64,000 nt of DNA. Origin: Celeribacter indicus (GTDB lineage Bacteria; Pseudomonadota; Alphaproteobacteria; Rhodobacterales; Rhodobacteraceae). Of the stretch, positions 7,446 to 16,060 are shown in pieces (position 1 is the stretch's first letter; each line of letters opens with the position of its first letter). Location of the stretch: NCBI RefSeq assembly GCF_000819565.1, contig NZ_CP004395.1, forward strand, positions 71,822 to 135,821, in the 5' to 3' direction. A program made the position numbers and the translations under genes. The notes beneath the pieces were generated by a model. That model made no database searches, had not been told where the DNA came from, and was given only the letters and a program-made list of their open reading frames with translations.

Positions 7446-9326
7446 GTGATTCAGAAATTCCTTGGAGCGTTCATTGTCGCACTCGCAAGTGCGCTCGTCC
7501 TGTCCGGACCTGTCGCTGCGACGCCTGCCAAGGAGGCTCCATGGCTTCCCGAGGCGGCGGCCTACCGGCTGACTCTCTTCCTCGGAAATCTCGAACCGCT
7601 GCCTTGGGATGACGTCGGGACCGCCTGGGCCGAACCCTACCGGGGTTCGGAATTCTCTGTTGGTGCATTGGCATGGCTGGACGGCAACAGCGACATCGGA
7701 CCCGCCCCCCTTCTGGACGCCATCACTCGCGAAGACCGCCAGGCGGTCTTTGCCGAGGCGACGCGGCTGATCGCGCGCCGGATCGACGAGGAACTGGACC
7801 GAGCAGTCATGGCCGACGACCCTGCACGTGCGCAGCAGGCCGTGCGGACAGCCCGAGAACTCTATCGCTCGTTCGCGGACGGTATCGCGGCTGCTGATCC
7901 CGACGCTTCGAGACGCATCGGCCTCGCCTGGCTGGAACTCAACAGCAGCACAGGTTCCGCCGGTGTTCTTGGTGCTGGTGCCACACCCGCGAGTCGCAAA
8001 ACCATGGAAGCCGCGCGCGAAGTCATCTCCCTCTATCTCGCCGAGAATTACCTCGTTGACGATTTCGCGCCGCGCCGGACGCTGAGCGCGCTGCCGGAAA
8101 CTGTTGTCCTGAGTGGCCGCACCATCGAGGTGCCGCCTAGCCTGCCGCCGGGGTTTGACATCTTCGATCAGGATCCGCTGCCGCGCCTCGTCCTCAATTT
8201 CGAGGAGCAGGGCATCGACGAGACCGACCTGCCATTGGTGGCCTATGGCGACATGCTATTCGACAGCGCGCAAATCTTTGGCAATCCGGCGCAGGGTCTC
8301 GGGGTCGCTTGTTCGACCTGTCACAACCGATCGGACGTTAACCAGAGGCTTTTCATTCCGGGTGCGAGCCATCAACCAGGCGCGATCGATGTCGATGGCG
8401 CCTTCTTCAACCCGATCTTCAATGACCGGCGTGATGATCCGATTGACATCCCCAGCCTCCGTGGCCTGCGCTTCACCGGGCCCTACGGCCGCGATGGCCG
8501 CTTCGCCTCCTTGCGCGATTTCACCCGCAACGTCATCGTCAACGAGTTCGGCGGCGATGAACCGACGCCCTTCATGCTGGATGCTCTGCTCGCCTACATG
8601 CTCGAATTCGACTTCCTGCCCAACTCCATGCTGACACCGGATGGTCAGCTGACCGAAGCCGCTCCCGAGGCAGCGCAGCGCGGCGAAGCGATCTTCAATA
8701 CACCCTTCGCGGCGCTCGGCGACCGTTCCTGCTCCAGCTGCCACGTCCCGGACACGAACTTCCTGGACCGGCAGGCCCATGATATCGGCTCGGTTGCGTT
8801 GGCCTACGATGGCGCCCGCACCGGTGCGATGGATACACCCACGCTGCTCGGCACCGTCTACACCGCGCCCTATTTCCACGACGGGTCGCTGCCGACCCTG
8901 GCCGCTGTCGTGGACTGGTTCGACGAATCGAAGTCGCTCGGCCTGACCGGAGCGGAACGGGCCGACCTGACGGCCTATCTGGAGACCGTGGGCGCAGCGG
9001 ACGAGCCCTATGAGGCATTCGACGCCGAGAACACCGCCTTCCGGCTGGCATTCTCCGAACTGACGACCTTCGCCTCGACGCTTGATACGCTGCTGCCGCA
9101 GCGGGATGCAAAACATATCCTGCTGCTGACCGACACCGTGGCCGCGGACCTTTCGGCGGACGCCAGCACAATGTCGAACCTGGCTGCGCGGCCTGAAGTC
9201 TACGCGTTGGCCCAACGTCTGGCCGAGGTTGGTGACGCCGTTCGTACTGATGACTGGGTGGCTGCCGAAACAAGCTGGACCGCGTTCAAGTCCGAAGCCG
9301 ACGCAATCGAAGAGAGGGCATTCTGA
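7446..9326 (+). CDS. Secreted dihaem cytochrome c peroxidase-like protein
   Basis: A 626-residue periplasmic protein with a signal peptide (VIQKFLGAFIVALASALVLS, cleaved near AATPA). It has two c-type haem motifs, CSTCH at about residues 289-293 and CSSCH at about 429-433. The spacing and the text between (SLRGLRFTGPYGRDGRFASL, and later AYDGARTGAMDTPTLLGTVYTAPYFHDGS) are typical of the MauG/CcpA dihaem peroxidase family. The N-terminal 250 residues are a helical extension not usual in the family. The GTG at 7446 follows CGGAGA with good spacing and is preferred over TTG at 7428. It is the first gene of an operon with a PhnDCE-like transporter under MntR, so a role in metal oxidation or peroxide defence is inferred. 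Confidence 0.8.
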   Translation: MIQKFLGAFIVALASALVLSGPVAATPAKEAPWLPEAAAYRLTLFLGNLEPLPWDDVGTAWAEPYRGSEFSVGALAWLDGNSDIGPAPLLDAITREDRQAVFAEATRLIARRIDEELDRAVMADDPARAQQAVRTARELYRSFADGIAAADPDASRRIGLAWLELNSSTGSAGVLGAGATPASRKTMEAAREVISLYLAENYLVDDFAPRRTLSALPETVVLSGRTIEVPPSLPPGFDIFDQDPLPRLVLNFEEQGIDETDLPLVAYGDMLFDSAQIFGNPAQGLGVACSTCHNRSDVNQRLFIPGASHQPGAIDVDGAFFNPIFNDRRDDPIDIPSLRGLRFTGPYGRDGRFASLRDFTRNVIVNEFGGDEPTPFMLDALLAYMLEFDFLPNSMLTPDGQLTEAAPEAAQRGEAIFNTPFAALGDRSCSSCHVPDTNFLDRQAHDIGSVALAYDGARTGAMDTPTLLGTVYTAPYFHDGSLPTLAAVVDWFDESKSLGLTGAERADLTAYLETVGAADEPYEAFDAENTAFRLAFSELTTFASTLDTLLPQRDAKHILLLTDTVAADLSADASTMSNLAARPEVYALAQRLAEVGDAVRTDDWVAAETSWTAFKSEADAIEERAF

Positions 9327-10201
9327 TGGCGATCCATATGAACCGCAGAACGATGTTGGCGCTGGCCGCTGCGGGCGCAGTATCGCTCGCAACCCCGCTG
9401 GCCGCGCAGGACACTGCGTTGCGGCTGGCTTTCATCCCGCAGGAGAACCCCGAGAAGCTCCTGGGCGACATAGAGGCCATCAGCGGCTGGCTGGCCAGTG
9501 AGATCGGCGTCCCCGTCGAAGGGTTCGTCACCATCGACCATGCGGCGGCGGTCGAGGCGCTGAGAAACGGCGACGCCGACATCTCCTTCATGGGCGCCCT
9601 GCCCTTCGTTCTGGCCGAGGCCGAGATCGGCGCGGTGCCGCTTCTCTCCGAGGTCTACCGCGACGCGCCGAGTTATACGGGACGCATTTTCGTGCGTCGC
9701 GACAGTGGCATCGGCGCGCTTGCAGACCTGCGCGGACGCGACATCGCATTCGCCGATCCGATCTCGGAATCGGGCTATCTCTACCCGCTCGCCGAATTCG
9801 TCGAGGCTCGGCTGATCGACGGCCCAGGCGCGGCGGAGGCATTCTTCGGCCGCGTCTTCTTCGCAGGCGGCTATCAGCAGGCCATGCAGGCGATGGCCGA
9901 AGGTCTGGTCGACGCTGCGGGTGCCAGCCAGTATGCCGACCTGCTCCTGACGCCGCAGCAGCAAGCACAGGTGACATGGATCGCGGAAAGCCCGCCAATC
10001 CCCAGCCATGTCGTGATCGCGCGACCCGGGTTGGATGCCGAGGTGCAAGACCGCTTCACCAACGCGATGCTGCGGCTCAACGAGCCCGAGAACCGCGACA
10101 AGCTGCGCTATCTCTACGGGCCGGACGGCTATGTCAGGGCCGACCCTGCCGCCTATGACGGCGTGCGCGACATGGCACGGCGATATGGGCTCCTGGAATG
10201 A
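9326..10201 (+). CDS. PhnD-like ABC transporter substrate-binding protein
   Basis: A 291-residue periplasmic binding protein with a signal sequence (NRRTMLALAAAGAVSLATPLAAQ) that starts with paired Arg and may use the Tat route. The body resembles the PhnD/phosphite-phosphonate family: LRLAFIPQENPEKLLGDIEAIS, then AAVEALRNGDADISFMG, LADLRGRDIAFADPISESGYLYP and a C-terminal RYG. It overlaps the peroxidase stop (TGATG) and the next ATPase by 4 bases. The family normally binds phosphonate, phosphite or phosphate. No C-P lyase or phosphite dehydrogenase gene is present, and the operon sits beside mntR, so a metal or metal-chelate ligand should be considered (inference). Confidence 0.8.
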   Translation: MAIHMNRRTMLALAAAGAVSLATPLAAQDTALRLAFIPQENPEKLLGDIEAISGWLASEIGVPVEGFVTIDHAAAVEALRNGDADISFMGALPFVLAEAEIGAVPLLSEVYRDAPSYTGRIFVRRDSGIGALADLRGRDIAFADPISESGYLYPLAEFVEARLIDGPGAAEAFFGRVFFAGGYQQAMQAMAEGLVDAAGASQYADLLLTPQQQAQVTWIAESPPIPSHVVIARPGLDAEVQDRFTNAMLRLNEPENRDKLRYLYGPDGYVRADPAAYDGVRDMARRYGLLE

Positions 10202-10980
10202 CCACCGCCATCCGGATCGACGACCTGAACTTTGCCCATCCGGGCGGGAGTGTTCCGGCGCTGGAGCGAGTCTCGCTTACGATTTCGACCGGCGAAAGCG
10301 TCGCTTTGCTCGGCCCGTCCGGGGCAGGAAAAACAACGCTGCTGGCATTGCTCGATGGCAGGCTCCACGGCTGGCGCGGGCGCGTTTCAGTCTTGGGTGC
10401 GCCGCTCGATCCAGACCAACCGCCGCCGCGCGCAAGCCGACCTGATACCGGTTTCGTATTTCAGGAATTCGCCTTGGTCGAACGCTCCACGGTTCTGCGC
10501 AACGTGCTCAACGGCCGCCTAGGCCGGATGGCGCCCCTGCGCGCCCTGCTGGGGTCGCCAAGGCCACATGATCTCGACATTGCGCGCACAGCCCTCACTG
10601 ATTGCGGCATTGCCGATCTCGCCGAACGCCGGGTCGACAGTCTCAGCGGCGGCCAGCGGCAGCGCGTGGCCATTGCGCGGTGTCTCGCGCAGGAGCCACG
10701 GCTGATCCTCGCCGACGAGCCGGTGAGCAACCTCGACCCCACCCGCGCTGGGGAGGTCTTGGCGCTGCTGACCGGGGCGGCGCAAGCGCGCGGCGCAACG
10801 GCGCTGTTTTCCTCGCACCAGCCCGACCTGGCGCGGCGTTTCGCGCAGCGCATCATCGGCATGCGGAACGGGCGGATCGTGTTCGATGTGCCGACATCCG
10901 AGTTGCAGGACGAGGCGACGGCGGCTCTCTACCGGGAGGCAGAGCCGATGCCCGGTTCCGGCCTCCGGGCGGTGTCCTGA
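10198..10980 (+). CDS. PhnC-like ABC transporter ATP-binding protein
   Basis: A 260-residue cytoplasmic ATPase. Walker A is GPSGAGKTT at residues 39-47, the signature is LSGGQRQR near 149-156, and Walker B is LILADEP near 169-175, followed by an H-loop SSHQPDLA. It is closest in style to the PhnC subunit that powers phosphonate-type importers. It overlaps the binding-protein gene by ATGA and the permease by one base, so the three make a complete importer with the usual one-permease-gene arrangement. The substrate cannot be told from the ATPase. Confidence 0.87.
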   Translation: MTTAIRIDDLNFAHPGGSVPALERVSLTISTGESVALLGPSGAGKTTLLALLDGRLHGWRGRVSVLGAPLDPDQPPPRASRPDTGFVFQEFALVERSTVLRNVLNGRLGRMAPLRALLGSPRPHDLDIARTALTDCGIADLAERRVDSLSGGQRQRVAIARCLAQEPRLILADEPVSNLDPTRAGEVLALLTGAAQARGATALFSSHQPDLARRFAQRIIGMRNGRIVFDVPTSELQDEATAALYREAEPMPGSGLRAVS

Positions 10981-11738
10981 TGGGCCACCGCAGGTTCGGC
11001 GGCTTCGCGACCAGCACCCTGATCGCAGGCGCAATCCTCTGGTCCTTCGCCACGACCGATGTCGAGTTGTCGCGTCTCGTTTCGGCCGGTCCGCGGATCG
11101 CTGACTTTCTCGGGCGGATGTTCCCGCCCGATCCGACAGTGATGGCCGAGATCAGGAAGGGCAGCGCGGAAACGCTGAGAATAGCGATCCTCGGTTCCCT
11201 CGGCGCTGTGATCCTGTCGATCCCTCTGGCCATCCTCGCCTCCGAGACCATGGTCTCGCGCATGGTGTTCGGCCCTGTGCGCGCGCTGCTGGCCTTTATC
11301 CGGGCCGTGCCGCTGATCCTCGTGGCCATGCTTATGGTGGGCGCTGTCGGGCTCGGGCCGCTGCCCGGCATCATCGCGGTCGCCTTTCATGCAACGGGGA
11401 TGCTCGCCAAGTTCTATGCCGAGGCGATCGACGGCGTGTCCCGCGCGCCGATCGCAGCACTGGAAAGCGCCGGCGCCGGACCGCTCGTGCGGCTCAGGCA
11501 TGCGATCTGGCCGCAGATGGCCCCAGTCATTGCCCGCGACACGATTTTCCGGTTCGAACTGAACCTGCGCGAGTCGCTGATCCTCGGCATCGTCGGCGCG
11601 GGTGGGATCGGCTTCTACATCCAGACCTACGTGAGATCCTTCCAGTATGATAAGGCCGCCAGCGTCACGATTGCGGTCGTCGTCATGGTCATGGCCATTG
11701 AGGCGATCAACGTCGCACTGCGGCGCCGCTTCACCTGA
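10980..11738 (+). CDS. PhnE-like ABC transporter permease
   Basis: A 252-residue inner-membrane permease with about six hydrophobic helices. The binding-protein-dependent transport loop is visible as GVSRAPIAALESAGAGPLVRLRHAIWPQ (the EAA region), followed by FELNLRESLILGIVGAGGIGF, which is characteristic of PhnE proteins. The open frame extends far upstream into the ATPase, but the ATG at 10980 overlaps the ATPase stop (TGATG) and gives the normal length. It completes the importer. The gene ends 3 bases before the convergent L,D-transpeptidase stop, with no room for a shared terminator. Confidence 0.85.
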   Translation: MGHRRFGGFATSTLIAGAILWSFATTDVELSRLVSAGPRIADFLGRMFPPDPTVMAEIRKGSAETLRIAILGSLGAVILSIPLAILASETMVSRMVFGPVRALLAFIRAVPLILVAMLMVGAVGLGPLPGIIAVAFHATGMLAKFYAEAIDGVSRAPIAALESAGAGPLVRLRHAIWPQMAPVIARDTIFRFELNLRESLILGIVGAGGIGFYIQTYVRSFQYDKAASVTIAVVVMVMAIEAINVALRRRFT

Positions 11739-11741
11739 TCC

Positions 11742-12254
11742 TTAGGCGTAAATGTCGATCGGTGTCCCGTCCCTGACCATGGCATAGATTTCCTCGATCT
11801 GGCGGTCAGTGACGGCGATGCAGCCTGCCGTCCAGTCGCGGACATTCATTGGGTCGATCCCCTTGCGCGGTCCTCCGTGGATGAAAATGTCGCCACCGGG
11901 CGACTTTCCTTGAGCCTGCGCAAAAGCGATGTCTGCCGCGTTGGGATATGAGATGCCAATCGACAGGTGAAAGAGGCTCTCCGGGTTGCGCCGATCAATC
12001 ACGTAGGAGCCCTCCGGCGTACGGCCGTCCCCCTCGAACTGCTTGTGACCTTCGGGCGCGAAGCCTAATCCGATGGGATAGGTCCGCAAGACGTCATCCA
12101 CCCCGTCCAGAACCAGAAACCGCTGTGCCTTATACATGCGTAGCCGGGTCACTTCGGGTCCGTTGTAAGACCGGAACTTGCTGGCACAACCTGACAGGAA
12201 GGAGGCCAATCCGCCCATCAAAAAGGCGCGCCGTGGAAATCTGGTGTTTGTCAC
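11742..12254 (-). CDS. L,D-transpeptidase (YkuD), predicted lipoprotein
   Basis: A 170-residue cell-wall enzyme. The N-terminus has a basic and hydrophobic signal ending in a lipobox LSGC (Cys near residue 23), so it is probably a lipoprotein processed by Lgt and LspA. The YkuD fold is shown by GDIFIHGGP and the active-site block DWTAGCIAVTDRQIEEIY, where the Cys is the nucleophile; most relatives read SxGCIRL. Such enzymes make 3-3 cross-links in peptidoglycan or attach proteins to it. It is convergent with the transporter operon and lies 63 bases downstream of the P-type ATPase on the same strand, so it may be cotranscribed with it. Confidence 0.87.
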   Translation of the reverse strand: MTNTRFPRRAFLMGGLASFLSGCASKFRSYNGPEVTRLRMYKAQRFLVLDGVDDVLRTYPIGLGFAPEGHKQFEGDGRTPEGSYVIDRRNPESLFHLSIGISYPNAADIAFAQAQGKSPGGDIFIHGGPRKGIDPMNVRDWTAGCIAVTDRQIEEIYAMVRDGTPIDIYA

Positions 12255-12317
12255 TGCTCGACGCCCCTTTTTGCGAGGTCTGTTGGTGCCAGAGGTTACT
12301 CTACCGAAGACGTCGGA

Positions 12318-14714
12318 TCAATGACCGTGCGCCAGTGCTCCCTTCGCCATCTGCTCGCCCACCGGTTCACCGCCCGAAGGCCCGTCCTTGATCCGATGGC
12401 CGTTCAAAAGCCGCAGCGCATTGGCGACCACCAACAGGGAAACGCCTACATCCGCAGCGATGGCGCCCCACATCGAGGCCATCCCGAACGCGGTCAGCCC
12501 GACGAACAGCGCCTTTGTTGCCAGCGATATACCGATATTCTGGTGGATAATCGTCATTGTCCGCCGAGAGTGAGTAATCAGCCACGGCACTCGAGCCAGA
12601 TCGTCGGTCATCAGTGCAATATCTGCCGTTTCGATCGCCGCATCCGATCCGACAGCCCCCATGGCAATGGCATAATGCGCGCGCGCCATTGCGGGCGCGT
12701 CGTTCACGCCGTCGCCGATCATCGCCACCATATCGTGGCATTCCACCAGTTCCTCGATGGCCTTCACCTTGTCTTCTGGCAAGAGTTCGGCGCGCACCTC
12801 GTCAATGCCGACCTCGGCCGCCACCGCACGTGCGGTGCGTTCGTTGTCGCCCGTCAACATCACGATTGTCTTCACACCCTGCGCGTGCAGACGCGCAACG
12901 ATACCCTTTGCATCGGGGCGAATGCGGTCACGAAGCTCCAGCACGCCGGTCACGCCGGTCTCGTCACCCACGGCAACCAGGGTGCTGCCTGCCCCTTCGA
13001 TCCGGTCCCGAAGATCCGCCGGAATGGCATTGCTGAAACCTTTCTCTTGGGCAAACCGATCTGATCCGAGCCAGATCGCGCGCCGGTCGGCGCGTCCTTC
13101 GAGCCCGCGCCCAGGCACGGTCCGCGTGTCCTCTGCGGCAGACACGGAAACACCATCGCTTTCTGCGCGCGCGAGGATGGCGCGTGCCAGCGGGTGCGAG
13201 GACCGCGCCTCCAGACTGGCTGCCAGCGTGATGATTTCGCGAGCGGAGGCTTCACCCAGCGGGTGAACCGCCGCCACCTCAGGCTCGCCCATGGTGATCG
13301 TTCCCGTCTTGTCCATCGCCAGCGCTGTGGTGCGCCCTGGCGCTTCGACATAAGCGCCGCCCTTGATGAGCACCCCTGCTCGCGCCGAAGCGGCCAGCGC
13401 TGCTACAATGGACACCGGCGTAGAAATGACCAGTGCGCAAGGACATGCGATGACAAGAAGGACCAGCGCATTGTAGAACCAATAGTCCCAGGCGCCGCCG
13501 AGCAAGAGTGGCGGCACCACCGCGATGGTGATCGCCACCGCCATCACGATGGGTGTATAAATGCGCGCGAATTTCGCCACCCATTGCTCGACCGGCGCGC
13601 GGCGGGCATGGGCATCACCGACCAGACGGATGATCTTGGCCAACACTGTGTCGGAAGCTGCCTTGGTCGCTCGTACCGTCAGTGTGCCTTCGCCGTTGAT
13701 CGTGCCGGCATAGACCTCATCGCCCGGCTCCTTTGGCACGAGCGCGCTTTCTCCGGTAATGGGAGCCTGATCGACGGCTCCCGCCCCCTCCACCACTTCA
13801 CCGTCGAGGGGGATGCGGTCGCCGCCGCGCACAATGAAGCGATCGTTCACGGCGACCTCTGCCGCAGGCACATCGGTTTCGCTGCCATCTGATCGGATCA
13901 CCCGAGCTGTCGGCGGCGCCAGATCCAGCAAGGCCGATACCGCGTTGCGGGCCCGCCCCACACTCCAGCTCTCAAGGTAAAGCGAAAGTGAGAAGAAAAA
14001 CGCAACCGTCGCGGCCTCGAAGAATTCGCCCAGCCCGATGGCACCCGCCACTGCGACCACCATCAACAAGTTCATGTCAGGGGAAAACCGTCGCGCGGAA
14101 GACCAAGCCTTGGGCGCGACCAGCCAGACCCCGAAGAGAATTGCCACCGCGAATAACCCTGCTTCCGCGAGTGGCATCGGCATTTCTCCGTGCCCTGCGA
14201 ATAGCCCGAGCGCACCACCCATGCCGGTTTCGACGATGTGGTAGAGAAAACCTGCCACCCAGAAGCCGCCGCTGAGCGCGGTAAACCGCTTTTGACGTGC
14301 CAGATGCGCGGCCTGATTCTCTGCTGCGTTGTCGGCGTCCCACGGTTTTGCGCTCATGCCGGTACTCGCGACCAGTTGCGAAATCTCGTTGTCCGAAATC
14401 CCGACTGCGGTATCCAGAATTGTCATCCGCCCATTGATGACATCGAACGCCAGATGCTCAGTCCCGCCGACTTTTGGACCGACCACCCTATTCAGGATTG
14501 CCACCTCTTCGGCACAATCCAGACCGGAAACTTGAAAACTTCGCCCATTCGACGGGATGGATTCTGCCGGTCCCGTGTTGGCTCCAGCACCGCAGCACGC
14601 AGCACCATCTCCATGAGAGTAGCGAGCTACGCTCGCATGTTTGTGATCATCAACATGATCGTGACTGCAGTCAGAGCTGTGCTTGTGGTCGTGGCGGTGG
14701 CCATTGGAAGACAT
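12318..14714 (-). CDS. Zn/Cd/Pb-exporting P1B-type ATPase
   Basis: A 798-residue heavy-metal pump of the ZntA/CadA type. The N-terminus is His-rich (HRHDHKHSSDCSHDHVDDHKH), followed by a degenerate metal-binding domain with GLDCAEE. Six to eight membrane helices carry the CPC motif near residue 423. The phosphorylation site DKTGT is near residue 467, with TGES in the actuator, SSHPLA for ATP binding and GDGVNDAP in the hinge. CPC with a GLDCAEE domain points to Zn, Cd and Pb rather than Cu. A second His tail ends the protein (ALAHGH). A MerR-type promoter with a 19-base spacer lies directly upstream. A second pump with copper features is encoded at 41-43 kb. Confidence 0.93.
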   Translation of the reverse strand: MSSNGHRHDHKHSSDCSHDHVDDHKHASVARYSHGDGAACCGAGANTGPAESIPSNGRSFQVSGLDCAEEVAILNRVVGPKVGGTEHLAFDVINGRMTILDTAVGISDNEISQLVASTGMSAKPWDADNAAENQAAHLARQKRFTALSGGFWVAGFLYHIVETGMGGALGLFAGHGEMPMPLAEAGLFAVAILFGVWLVAPKAWSSARRFSPDMNLLMVVAVAGAIGLGEFFEAATVAFFFSLSLYLESWSVGRARNAVSALLDLAPPTARVIRSDGSETDVPAAEVAVNDRFIVRGGDRIPLDGEVVEGAGAVDQAPITGESALVPKEPGDEVYAGTINGEGTLTVRATKAASDTVLAKIIRLVGDAHARRAPVEQWVAKFARIYTPIVMAVAITIAVVPPLLLGGAWDYWFYNALVLLVIACPCALVISTPVSIVAALAASARAGVLIKGGAYVEAPGRTTALAMDKTGTITMGEPEVAAVHPLGEASAREIITLAASLEARSSHPLARAILARAESDGVSVSAAEDTRTVPGRGLEGRADRRAIWLGSDRFAQEKGFSNAIPADLRDRIEGAGSTLVAVGDETGVTGVLELRDRIRPDAKGIVARLHAQGVKTIVMLTGDNERTARAVAAEVGIDEVRAELLPEDKVKAIEELVECHDMVAMIGDGVNDAPAMARAHYAIAMGAVGSDAAIETADIALMTDDLARVPWLITHSRRTMTIIHQNIGISLATKALFVGLTAFGMASMWGAIAADVGVSLLVVANALRLLNGHRIKDGPSGGEPVGEQMAKGALAHGH

Positions 14715-14747
14715 GGGATTGACCTCGGGATTCGTTCATTCCACATT

Positions 14748-14778
14748 GAGATAGCCCCTACAGTAACTAGAGCTTCAA
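14748..14778 (-). promoter_or_regulatory. MerR-type promoter for the Zn/Cd ATPase
   Basis: On the minus strand TTGAAG (14778-14773) and TATCTC (14753-14748) are separated by 19 bases, the long spacer typical of promoters activated by MerR-family metal sensors (ZntR, CadR, PbrR). The spacer holds CTCTAGT-T-ACTGTAG, an imperfect dyad. Almost the same spacer start is found in front of the L,D-transpeptidase gene at 15.2-15.9 kb. No MerR-family gene is present in the window. Confidence 0.65.
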
Positions 14779-14883
14779 GAGCTAAAACAGAAACTTGGTC
14801 AAGTAAGGACACCGATCTGCGGAACCTTGAAACGCGTTGCCAAGTCTGTGGACGCGGCTGACCTGCCAAAAAGTGAGATAGAT

Positions 14884-15153
14884 ATGCTTCAAAAATATGC
14901 GGTGATCATGGTTGCAACATTGGCCCTGGCTGGCTGTGCGGTACCTCCGAAGGAAGACAACGATCCATTCAGGGTCGGGAATATTCCAGAATCTGTCGCA
15001 GCCCTCGCTGCACCCGACCAGGATCTCAACACGGCACGGCTACGTCCCGAAGATAATTGCTATTGGTATGCGCATAGTGGGCCTGTGGAAACGACCTTGG
15101 TCCCGTTGCGATCGGCAGGCGGCAATCCCATCTGCGTCGCGCGCCAATCCTGA
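14884..15153 (+). CDS. Small predicted lipoprotein
   Basis: An 89-residue protein with a signal peptide and lipobox (MLQKYAVIMVATLALAGC, Cys18), so it should be diacylated by Lgt and cleaved by LspA. The mature part of about 70 residues is polar and contains two further Cys (in DNCYWY and NPICVA) that could form a disulfide. No family is recognised. The start ATG at 14884 is chosen because it begins the signal peptide; the frame is open 19 codons further upstream, where the DNA resembles the first half of a tRNA. It is divergent from the Zn/Cd ATPase and convergent with an L,D-transpeptidase. Confidence 0.7.
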   Translation: MLQKYAVIMVATLALAGCAVPPKEDNDPFRVGNIPESVAALAAPDQDLNTARLRPEDNCYWYAHSGPVETTLVPLRSAGGNPICVARQS

Positions 15154-15192
15154 TTGACGCGTCCAAGCGTCGGATTGACGGCGCGGCTTGGG

Positions 15193-15858
15193 TCAACTCT
15201 GCGGAGTCACGCTGTCCTCGGCCGAATATAGGAACGCCATCGAGCCAATCTCCACATTCGGATACAGATCGTTTATGTGCGCCATGACCATCCGGACGCA
15301 ACCGGAACTTGCTCGGCCGCCGATGCTTCGCGGCTGTGGTGTACCATGGATGCGCAGATAGGTGTCTCGGTCCCCGACAAAGAGATAAAGCGCCCGTGAC
15401 CCGAGCGCGTTCTCAGGTCCGGGTTCCATACCGTCAGCGATATCGGCGTAGAGCTCCGGGTCGCGGTCAATCATGTTCTGTGTTGGCTGCCAATGCGGCC
15501 ACCTGACCTTGCGCTTAATCGTGTAGACACCCGGCTCATAAAGTTTGCCACGAGCAATCGCTACGCCATAGCGCATCGCCGTTCCGCCTTCCTCGATATG
15601 GTAAAGATAGCGCGCAACAGCATCGACATGGATGTCACCGGCCACAAGACCATCTTTAGCTACAACCCGCTGCGGCAGAAAGCGCGGATGCAGGCCCCAC
15701 GGGTTTGATGTGGCTGGATTATAGCCCGGCGGTGTAACCTGTGCATCCCAAGCAGCCTTTTCCGCTTCAGTGGGCCAGGTGTCAGCGAGGAGCGGACTCG
15801 AGATAGACGCCGAGAACAATGCGGTAGTCGTCTGGATGAAGTGTCGTCTTGTCAGCAT
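15193..15858 (-). CDS. L,D-transpeptidase (ErfK/YbiS type), secreted
   Basis: A 221-residue periplasmic enzyme with an N-terminal signal (LTRRHFIQTTTALFSASISSPLLA) containing a paired-Arg start, possibly Tat-exported. The catalytic block is IHGTPQPRSIGGRASSGCVRM, with His and nucleophile Cys in the expected order, and GVAIARG and YTIKRKVRWPHWQPT earlier, as in ErfK/YbiS. These enzymes form 3-3 cross-links or anchor Braun-type lipoproteins to peptidoglycan. A MerR-type promoter (15917-15947) lies about 60 bases upstream, so it appears to be induced by metal together with the Zn/Cd ATPase. It is the second L,D-transpeptidase of this block. Confidence 0.9.
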   Translation of the reverse strand: MLTRRHFIQTTTALFSASISSPLLADTWPTEAEKAAWDAQVTPPGYNPATSNPWGLHPRFLPQRVVAKDGLVAGDIHVDAVARYLYHIEEGGTAMRYGVAIARGKLYEPGVYTIKRKVRWPHWQPTQNMIDRDPELYADIADGMEPGPENALGSRALYLFVGDRDTYLRIHGTPQPRSIGGRASSGCVRMVMAHINDLYPNVEIGSMAFLYSAEDSVTPQS

Positions 15859-15916
15859 GTATCGTGCTCCGCGCAGTTTCTATTTCGGTGTCGGATCTGT
15901 CAGATCGATTTGCTCC

Positions 15917-15947
15917 ACGCTAAAACGTCTAGCAACTAGAGGTTCAA
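15917..15947 (-). promoter_or_regulatory. MerR-type promoter for the L,D-transpeptidase
   Basis: On the minus strand TTGAAC (15947-15942) and TAGCGT (15922-15917) flank a 19-base spacer. The spacer contains the perfect dyad TCTAG-TTG-CTAGA. The stretch CTCTAGTT is shared with the Zn/Cd ATPase promoter about 1.2 kb away, suggesting one MerR-family regulator for both. Confidence 0.65.
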
Positions 15948-16060
15948 GGGTTAAATTTTCACTTAACCGCGAGAAGCAGAGGGTTGAATAGCGATTTCAA
16001 TGCTAGACGTTCACGCGCCAACTGGGTCAGCAAAGGGCTAAATCCAAAAAGGCTTCTCTA

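Noticed and set aside
8256..9392. 378-codon open frame antisense to the peroxidase gene
   Set aside because: Length results from codon bias of the real gene, whose haem motifs and operon overlaps are convincing.
9326..11738. Phosphonate uptake and degradation operon
   Set aside because: The PhnDCE-like genes are there, but no phnG-M, phnX or ptxD gene follows; the MntR link favours another ligand, so the phn gene symbols were withheld.
14826..14870. Complete tRNA gene
   Set aside because: The 5' half looks tRNA-like, but the anticodon stem, T-arm and acceptor stem cannot be formed, so no tRNA is annotated.
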